Assembly (NCBI RefSeq): GCF_900116405.1
Contig: NZ_FPAQ01000036.1
Span: 1-34,264 of the forward strand
From: Halomonas saccharevitans
GTDB taxonomy: Bacteria; Pseudomonadota; Gammaproteobacteria; Pseudomonadales; Halomonadaceae
Length of the DNA: 34,264 bases
Reading direction: 5' to 3'
The notes beneath the pieces were generated by a model, which had not been told where the DNA came from, made no database searches, and worked only from the letters and a program-made list of their open reading frames with translations. This document shows positions 32,692-34,264 of the stretch, in pieces. Each line of letters begins with the position of its first letter. The stretch's first letter is position 1. The position numbers and the translations under genes were made by a program.

Positions 32692-32772
32692 CTCATGCCG
32701 TAAGGGCTTGTGCGAGGCTCACTTCATCTCGAAACCGCGCTCGACCAGGAGCTCGCCCATGTGCGGGCGTAG

Positions 32773-32808
32773 CTTGGTATCGAGCTCGGTATCGAACTTG
32801 GTATTGAA
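32773..32808. repeat. 12-bp imperfect tandem repeat, three units
   Basis: CTTGGTATCGAG, CTCGGTATCGAA and CTTGGTATTGAA follow each other without gaps, between the DUF1499 and lemA genes. On the minus strand they would encode NTKF-DTEL-DTKL inside a short frame ending at about 32719, which could be a gene remnant but has no family resemblance that I can name. The other parts of the gap 32634-32933 show no gene. Confidence 0.7.
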
Positions 32809-32933
32809 CAAGGGGGGTGAAGTCGTCGGCGTGCCGGCCAACGGCAGCAGGTCGGCATGGCATTGCTTTCTTCCCATCAGCCTGAGCTGTACCTTGGGCA
32901 CCATCGAATCGCAATTACAGGGATGACTGTTCC

Positions 32934-33554
32934 ATGCTGACGAGACACCCTCCGCTTCCCGATCCTCGCGTCTGGCGGTTCGCCCTTGTGCTGATCATGG
33001 CGATGCTGCTGGCAGGCTGCGGCGTCAACAACATCCCCACCTACGACGAGCAGGTGAAGTCGGCCTGGGCGCAGGTGGAGAACCAGTACCAGCGGCGTGC
33101 GGACCTGGTGCCCAACCTGGTCGAGACGGTCAAGGGATTCGCCCGGCAGGAGCAGGAGACCCTGACCGCCGTGGTGGAGGCGCGGGCCAAGGCCACGTCC
33201 ATCCAGATCGACGCCGAGTCGCTGGATGACCCGCAGAAGATGCGCCAGTTCGAGCAGGCCCAGCAGCAGCTCAGCGGGGCACTGAGCCGCCTGATGGCGG
33301 TGTCAGAGCGCTACCCCGACCTGAAGTCGAACCAGAACTTCCTGGCCCTGCAGTCGCAGCTGGAAGGCACCGAGAACCGTATCGCCGTGGCGCGGCGCGA
33401 CTTCATCACCGCGGTGGAGCGCTACAACACCGAGCTTCGCACCTTCCCCGGCCGCCTGTGGCACAGCCTCCTCTACGACGAGATGACGCTTCGCGAGACC
33501 TTCGACGCCACGACCGAGAACGCCGACCAGGCCCCCCAGGTGGAGTTTGAATGA
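32934..33554 (+). CDS. lemA: LemA-family lipoprotein
   Basis: 206 residues; ATG 32934 with AGGGATG upstream. The N-terminus is a lipoprotein signal with lipobox LAGC (C29), so this LemA is probably membrane-anchored through lipid. The family core is clear: TYDEQVKSAWAQVENQYQRRADLVPNLVETVKGFA, then long helices and FPGRLWHSLLYDE, normally followed by the final F. LemA proteins form helical bundles of unsettled function, usually next to TPM-domain (YgcG-like) genes. That holds here: its TGA overlaps the ATG of the next gene as ATGA. Confidence 0.93.
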   Translation: MLTRHPPLPDPRVWRFALVLIMAMLLAGCGVNNIPTYDEQVKSAWAQVENQYQRRADLVPNLVETVKGFARQEQETLTAVVEARAKATSIQIDAESLDDPQKMRQFEQAQQQLSGALSRLMAVSERYPDLKSNQNFLALQSQLEGTENRIAVARRDFITAVERYNTELRTFPGRLWHSLLYDEMTLRETFDATTENADQAPQVEFE

Positions 33555-33940
33555 TCGATCTTCTGCGCATTCCGCTATTAGCGCTGCTGCTGTCGGCGGC
33601 CCTTGGTCTTCAGGCACAGGACCTACAGGCCCAGGAAAGTGACGCCCGGCAGCTCGACTTTCCCGAGCTGACCGGCCGCGTGGTTGACCGGGCCGATCTG
33701 CTGGACCAGGCCACCGAATCCCGCCTGAGCGTGCAGCTGGCGGCGCACGAGGAGGCCACCACCGAGCAGCTGGTGGTGGCCACCCTGCCGGACCTGCAGG
33801 GCGTTACCATCGAGGAGTATGGCTATCAGCTGGGGCGCCACTGGGGCATCGGCCAGGAGGAGAAGGACAATGGCGCCCTGCTGATCGTCGCGCCGAAGGA
33901 GCGCAAGGTGCGTATCGAGGTCGGCTATGGCCTAGCCTGA
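33551..33940 (+). pseudogene. TPM-domain (YgcG-like) gene truncated by an insertion element
   Basis: 129 residues from ATG 33551, overlapping lemA by ATGA. Residues ~1-22 are a signal peptide. The TPM domain follows: DFPELTGRVVDRADLLDQ, then TTEQLVVATLPDLQGVTIEEYGYQLGRHWGIGQEEKDNGALLIVAP and KVRIEVGYGL. Normal proteins continue with EGALTDA-like sequence, a transmembrane segment and a glycine-rich tail. Here the frame stops four bases into foreign sequence (TGA 33938-33940) right after VGYGL. The host sequence seems to end near 33935. The product would be a secreted, soluble half-domain and is probably not functional. Confidence 0.85.
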
Positions 33941-34264
33941 ATATTGCATCAGTATCGCGAGTTTGGCCTGGCGGGTGAGCAGGCCAGCTCTTCATGCTGG
34001 ATGGCGCGAGAATCGCTCACTTTTTGATCGATTTCCCGCCTTCAAGACGCACTGCCCCCTACCCCCATTGTTTATCTCGTGCCGGGGACAGCACCCTGCC
34101 GGTCATCCCGGCACCAGTTTCTTGATCAGCTTGAGGAAGAGGTCTTGGTCGGGGTAGTGGCTACTCAGCATCAGCCGGACGCGCCGGGTATTGCGGATCA
34201 CCACGCCACCGATCTTCAGCAACTTCAGGCGCAGGGTGGTGACCTGGGCCGTGGCGTATACCGT
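33936..34264 (-). mobile_element. IS1380-type insertion sequence, one end (rest outside window)
   Basis: The element runs from the break in the TPM gene, probably at CCTGAATATTGC (33936 on), to the window edge. CTAG just before it could be the target duplication, but the other end is not available. The transposase 3' end is read on the minus strand and leaves about 167 bases of non-coding end. Confidence 0.7.
34103..34264 (-). CDS. IS1380-type transposase, C-terminal fragment
   Basis: The minus-strand frame is open from the window edge to a TGA (34105-34103), giving 53 residues: TVYATAQVTTLRLKLLKIGG, then VVIRNTRRVRLMLSSHYPDQ and DLFLKLIKKLVPG. The R-N-T-R-R-V-R-x-x-L-S-S-x-Y-P stretch is the typical end of IS1380-family transposases (DDE type 1), where it sits at the very C-terminus. 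The catalytic core lies outside the window. The gene is too short here to be listed as a complete protein. Confidence 0.8.
   Translation of the reverse strand, partial: TVYATAQVTTLRLKLLKIGGVVIRNTRRVRLMLSSHYPDQDLFLKLIKKLVPG

Overview
The window looks like chromosomal DNA of a moderately halophilic gammaproteobacterium of the Halomonas type. This is an inference from high GC coding sequence over most of the window, gammaproteobacterial gene families and a BCCT-family osmolyte carrier; no rRNA or marker gene is present to prove it. Both ends lie inside insertion-sequence transposases (IS481-type at the left, IS1380-type at the right), so the window may be an assembly contig that broke at repeats.

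Layout. 1-320: 3' end of an IS481-type transposase. 449-1104: MTA/SAH nucleosidase gene with a one-base frameshift. 1195-2190: voltage-sensor-like membrane protein. 2205-5026: divergent MerR-type metal regulator and P1B-type Zn/Cd/Pb ATPase, with a textbook MerR operator between them. 5201-7130: 2OG-Fe(II) dioxygenase, DUF427 protein and a small coiled-coil protein. 7227-10174, minus strand: IclR regulator, HutG-type formimidoylglutamase and GltS glutamate carrier, apparently one transcription unit.

10529-29796 is the most interesting part and reads as one metabolic neighbourhood. A GcvA-like LysR regulator is divergent from a DmdA-like (DMSP demethylase family) tetrahydrofolate methyltransferase. 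This is followed on the plus strand by a MetV-like zinc/cysteine protein, PurU, FolD and a BCCT carrier. Converging on it from the minus strand are a crotonase-fold protein, an acyl-CoA ligase, a two-subunit NAD-type formate dehydrogenase (NuoE-NuoF fusion beta subunit plus molybdopterin alpha subunit), a second MetV-like protein and MetF. Together they can describe uptake of a methylated sulfonium or ammonium compound, transfer of a methyl group to THF, oxidation of methyl-THF by MetF/MetV, then FolD and PurU to formate, and formate to CO2 with NADH production. The acyl-CoA ligase and crotonase could process the demethylated acid, but no acyl-CoA dehydrogenase (DmdC) is in the window and the crotonase lacks both canonical catalytic glutamates. 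A lone lipoamide-dehydrogenase-like flavoprotein and an Lrp/AsnC regulator close the region. The dmdA, metV1 and purU genes are visibly more AT-rich than their surroundings, which suggests transfer.

29942-33940: a small winged-helix-like protein (minus strand), a secreted glycerophosphodiester phosphodiesterase with a DUF1499 membrane protein, and a LemA lipoprotein gene overlapping a TPM-domain gene whose 3' part has been cut off by the IS1380-type element that fills the right end. I saw no rRNA, tRNA, CRISPR array or phage genes.
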